Shown here piece after piece: positions 60,830 through 64,000 of a DNA stretch of 64,000 nucleotides (its first letter is position 1; every line of letters begins with the position of its first letter). The position numbers were made by a program, and so were the translations under genes. The notes below the pieces were generated by a model. The model was not told where the DNA came from, made no database searches, and saw only the letters and a list, made by a program, of their open reading frames with translations. This stretch comes from UBA1081 sp045636025 (GTDB lineage: Bacteria; Bacillota; Clostridia; Oscillospirales; Acutalibacteraceae): the NCBI GenBank assembly GCA_045636025.1, contig JAZTWP010000085.1:1-64000 (forward strand), written 5' to 3'.

Positions 60830-62193
60830 ATTGCCACCACCGGATTCTGGCCCGTAAAGAGTCGACTTAAAGAAGTTATTCAGTATGCTGAAAATCCTGA
60901 TAAAACAATTGATAAAAAGTATCTTGATGAGGATTTGTACCAAACACTGCAATATGCGAGAACGATAAGAAAACCGATGAGAAGCTTTATGTGTCTGCTA
61001 TTAACTGTCCCGTACAACGAGCCTATGAGCATATGATGACAACCAAGCTCCATTACGGAAAGCTTGGCGGTAATGTGGCTTATCACGGCTTTCAGAGCTT
61101 CAAAGAAAATGAAGTAACACCTGAAGAGTGTCACAGTATCGGCGTTGAAACTGCGAAGCGAATGTGGGGTGATGAATATGAGATTGTTGTAACCACTCAC
61201 CTAGATAAACATCACCACCTGCACAATCATTTTGTAGTTAATTCTGTTTCCTTCAGAACTGGCAGAAAGTTTGAAAATCATATTTCAGACCACTACAAGC
61301 TCCGTGAGATTTCTGATGCTATCTGCAAAGAACGAGGCAAATCAGTTCTTGAAAATGCACCCTTCTATGGTGGTGAAAAGGCCGCATATTGGATTCACAG
61401 GAAAGGCAACAAAACTCACAGAGATATGCTCAGAGAGGATATTGAAATTTGCCTTACTGTTGCAACAAGTTGGGATGAATTCAGAAGAGTTCTTTTCACT
61501 ATGGGATATGAGGTGGATTACAGACGATTCACTATCAAAGCAAAGGATTGGGAAAGAGGTGTCAGGGTTGAAGGTCTTGGATATACCGTAGAAGGCATTG
61601 AAAAAAGATTCAATGAAACCTATTACAGCGGACATCACCTTGCAGATTGGAACAACTTCTTCTATGCAAGGCGCAGATACTTTCCTCTTGAAACAGTCAG
61701 AAAGAAATTGGAGTTCGGTATTGAGCACGGCAAACGACCTGAGGTTATTTATGTAAACACAATGTTCCTTTTAATAATCTTGGTTTTTCAACTGCTGAAA
61801 GAGGTAGCTGATGCAATGCTCTTAACTCCGGAAATGAGGCACGCAGCAAAGGATATTAAACAGTATGTAGCTGATTATCATTTTCTGACCGACAATCAGA
61901 TTCAGACTACTGACGATTTAGCAGTTACTATTGATGAAACCAAAGCAAAAATTGCCGAGCTTGAAGAAAAGCGAAGCAAGGCAGACAACAAAAAGCACAG
62001 AGCAAGTACTCCTGAAGATAAGGATAGGTACAAAACCCTGCGTAAGGAGATAACACAAGAAATTACGCCGTTGAGAAAGAAGCTCAAGCAGGCGGAGGAT
62101 ATTCTTGATAAATCTCCTCATCTGTATGAGCTCTTGCAGAAAGAGCATCAGACAGAAATGAAGAAAATAAGAACAATACAAAGAAGCAGATAA
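60830..62193 (+). pseudogene. Relaxase/mobilization nuclease gene with start mutation and frameshift
   Basis: AGGAGGT is followed at the right distance by ATT (60830) and then ATTGFWPVKSRLKEVIQYAE, the standard N-terminus of clostridial MobA/Rlx relaxases, where ATG is expected. At about 60957 one base is missing (QYA, then ENDKKTDEKLYVSAINCPVQ in the next frame). From there the frame is open to 62193 and carries the catalytic three-His motif THLDKHHHLHNHFVVNSVSF plus a long coiled C-terminus. A GTG at 60991 could start a protein that lacks the N-terminal region, including the usual nicking Tyr neighbourhood. Transfer is therefore probably impaired unless these are sequence errors. Confidence 0.75.
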
Positions 62194-62265
62194 ACTCCAA
62201 GGAAAATCTTGGATTAAATTCAATAAAATTGCCAATAATTATTAACGAGAGGAAGTGATAACTTA

Positions 62266-62514
62266 ATGCTCACAAAATTCCAGCTTGATCTCTGCAAAGC
62301 TGCAGAGATAGCTCTTTGCGATAAAAATACTCTGACTGATTTAAGAGATATTACTGTAGATAAAAGCAAAAGCGTTATGGAGAGAATAGAAAACTTTACC
62401 GGTCAGGTAAAGAATCCGTATCTCTTTAAGGTAGGAGATGTTATCGTAAAAGTAGCATATAGCGGCGGTAAAGATTTTTCAGGGGCTCTGAGCAGTGCTC
62501 TTTGTTCCTGCTGA
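62266..62514 (+). CDS. Small hypothetical protein between relaxase and recombinase
   Basis: The 82-residue protein (MLTKFQLDLCKAAEIALCDK, then KSVMERIENFTGQVKNPYLF, then KVGDVIVKVAYS) follows GAGAGGAAGTG. This small family (DUF6870-like as I recall) regularly sits just before serine recombinases in clostridial elements. Function unknown. Confidence 0.72.
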   Translation: MLTKFQLDLCKAAEIALCDKNTLTDLRDITVDKSKSVMERIENFTGQVKNPYLFKVGDVIVKVAYSGGKDFSGALSSALCSC

Positions 62515-62546
62515 AATATTTACCAAAAGCTAAATTAAAATTTTTA

Positions 62547-62575
62547 TTGAAATACAAGCGGAAGTATGCTACAAT
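62547..62575 (+). promoter_or_regulatory. Promoter of the serine recombinase with overlapping inverted repeat
   Basis: TTGAAA and TACAAT are 17 bases apart. AAGCGGAAG (62556-62564, in the spacer) pairs with CTTCCGCTT (62597-62605), so a binding protein or a local cruciform could control expression. Confidence 0.68.
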
Positions 62576-62639
62576 TCATTTGTAAGATTTGTGGTGCTTC
62601 CGCTTTGTTTATATAGATAAACAAGTGGAGGTTATACTA

Positions 62640-64000
62640 ATGTATTCAAAATATAAGGATTATTTAGAGCAGCCTCAGAGGGAACTTAAAACCTGGAAGG
62701 CTGCTCTTTATATTCGTCTGTCCCGTGAGGACGGAGATAAATCAGAAAGCTATTCCATCACATCACAGCGTGAAATATTAAAGGAATATCTTAAGCTTCA
62801 TCCCGATATTGAAGCACACGATTTTTATGTTGATGACGGTTGGAGCGGTACTAACTTTGACCGTCCCGGTTTTGTACGAATGATGGAAGATATTTATGCG
62901 GGTACGGTTAACTGTGTTGTTGTAAAGGATTTGTCTCGTTTCGGACGAAATTACACAGATGCGGGTAATTATCTTGATAATGTTTTCGTAAGATTAAAGG
63001 TGCGTTTTATTGCTCTTAATAACGGAATTGATACTGCTTCAAACAGTATGAACGCAGCAACACAGTGTATTTCCGTAGGTGTTACCAATGTTATAAATGA
63101 AAGCCTTGCTGCAACTACTTCTGTGAACGTACGTGGTACTCTCAATGTAAACAGAGCACAGGGTAAGTTTATCGGCTCTTTTCCGACCTACGGATATTTA
63201 AAAGATCCGAATGATCATCATCAGCTTATTATCGATGAAGAAACTGCACCTGTTATACGAATGATTTTTGAAAGATTTATAGCAGGACAAAGTATCATCG
63301 GTATTGCAAAAGCCTTGAATGATGAGGGCATACCCAACCCGTCAATGCACAAAAAGCTGAAAGGTCTTAATTACCGTCACCCAATGGGCAAGAGTAATGA
63401 TGGCTTGTGGCATGACAGCTCTGTACGTAGAATTCTGCAGAACGAAATGTATATAGGCAATATGGTTCAAGGCAAGAACACGACTATCAGCTACAAAATC
63501 AAGCAATGTCGAGCTATACCTAAAGATGAGTGGATTATTGTTGAAAACACACACGAGGCGATTATTGATAAAGATACCTTCAATAAAGCACAGTCACTTT
63601 TCAGAAAGAATATCCGTTCTTCGCCCGTCAAAAAAGAGGTTGATTTGTTTTCGGGACTTGTCCGCTGTGCTGACTGCCACCGCATTATGAACAAGAAGAC
63701 CAACAACCATTCCTACGGCACTTATCGCTATTACAGATGTATGACGTCAAGAAAAATGAGCAAGGATGCTTGTACAAATCACACAATCCGTATAGATAAG
63801 CTCGAAACTGCAGTACTTGTTACCCTGCAGAAAATGATTGATACCGCTATAGAGTTTGATGAAATTCTTGAGATAATCAATCAAAGCAGTAAACGAAAAA
63901 AGGAGTCAACACATCTTCAGAAGATGATTAAATCTCAATCTGCCGAGCGTGATAAGTGCATAAAAATGTCCCTTGATTTATACCCTGACTGGAAGCAAGG
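62640..64000 (+). CDS. Large serine recombinase (TnpX/TndX-like), 3' end outside the window
   Basis: The frame is open from the ATG (after GTGGAGGTT) to the edge, 453 codons. It contains the resolvase domain (AALYIRLSREDGDKSESYSI with nucleophile Ser, then VVVKDLSRFGRNYTDAGNYL), the recombinase domain (SFPTYGYLKDPNDHHQLIID, EGIPNPSMHKKLKG) and a zinc ribbon (FSGLVRCADCHRIMNKKTNN, then YYRCMTSRK). The coiled coil is just beginning at the edge. It should catalyse integration and excision of the element in spoVAD. By analogy with the spoVT element its end may lie against the right att site. Confidence 0.95.
   Translation, partial: MYSKYKDYLEQPQRELKTWKAALYIRLSREDGDKSESYSITSQREILKEYLKLHPDIEAHDFYVDDGWSGTNFDRPGFVRMMEDIYAGTVNCVVVKDLSRFGRNYTDAGNYLDNVFVRLKVRFIALNNGIDTASNSMNAATQCISVGVTNVINESLAATTSVNVRGTLNVNRAQGKFIGSFPTYGYLKDPNDHHQLIIDEETAPVIRMIFERFIAGQSIIGIAKALNDEGIPNPSMHKKLKGLNYRHPMGKSNDGLWHDSSVRRILQNEMYIGNMVQGKNTTISYKIKQCRAIPKDEWIIVENTHEAIIDKDTFNKAQSLFRKNIRSSPVKKEVDLFSGLVRCADCHRIMNKKTNNHSYGTYRYYRCMTSRKMSKDACTNHTIRIDKLETAVLVTLQKMIDTAIEFDEILEIINQSSKRKKESTHLQKMIKSQSAERDKCIKMSLDLYPDWKQ

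Larger units (their letters stand above)
54790..64000. mobile_element. Second integrative/mobilizable element, inserted in spoVAD (right end outside)
   Basis: From the break in spoVAD to the edge of the window the content is typical of clostridial mobilizable elements: tnpV, a sigma-like factor, a DUF6076-like gene, oriT-like repeats, mobC, a relaxase gene and a large serine recombinase pointing right. The left limit is estimated from where SpoVAD homology stops. The first 215 bases (54820-55035) hold no gene I can see. A very AT-rich insert sits at 55436-56770. Confidence 0.75.

Overview
The window looks like a low-GC, spore-forming member of the Clostridia (Ruminococcaceae/Oscillospirales-like gut lineage). 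Support: strong AGGAGG-type ribosome sites, sporulation genes spoVT, spoVAC and spoVAD, TnpV and large serine recombinases typical of clostridial mobile elements, and lipoprotein and surface-protein styles common in that group. No rRNA or CRISPR array was seen; one tRNA-Leu is present.

Layout. 1-6114 (minus) is the 5' part of a giant secreted repeat protein that runs off the left edge. A divergent VanR/VanS-like two-component system follows (6436-8188). 8517-10131 is a graveyard of three unrelated broken genes. 10259-35425 is the most striking part: the sporulation regulator gene spoVT is split into a 5' piece (10870-10967) and a 3' piece (34971-35425) by a 24 kb element. The element carries a large serine recombinase at its right end, replication-type winged-helix proteins with 22-bp iterons, a HipA-like kinase pair, a cation antiporter behind a riboswitch-like leader, a type I restriction-modification operon with extra genes, and a tyrosine recombinase. 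A 13-bp core (GTGAGGGTGACCC) occurs at both junctions in the same codon phase. Joining the two halves through it restores a 179-residue SpoVT, while the excised circle would restore a 599-residue recombinase with a different C-terminus. Fossil copies at 10259-10431 and 14557-14662 suggest repeated use of the same site.

35662-54034 is mostly chromosomal: a membrane protein, a GNAT acetyltransferase, two adjacent polar-amino-acid ABC systems (the second with an apparently circularly permuted binding protein), a YerC/TrpR-like regulator, a sialidase/GH43-like beta-propeller protein, tRNA-Leu, a CapA-like phosphatase, spoVAC, mntP, a histidine phosphatase, ribulokinase, and an LTA-synthase-like enzyme. 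spoVAC carries at its 3' end a small regulator cassette flanked by 49-bp direct repeats.

54172-64000: spoVAD is cut off after about 215 codons and is followed by a second integrative/mobilizable element (TnpV, a PRTase-like conflict protein, sigma-like factor, DUF6076-like protein, HAD phosphatase, candidate oriT, MobC, a decayed relaxase and another large serine recombinase running off the right edge). Three sporulation genes therefore show insertion signatures in one window, the strongest theme here. Coordinates, motifs and repeats were read directly; family names come from recognised motifs without database searches; integration histories are inference.
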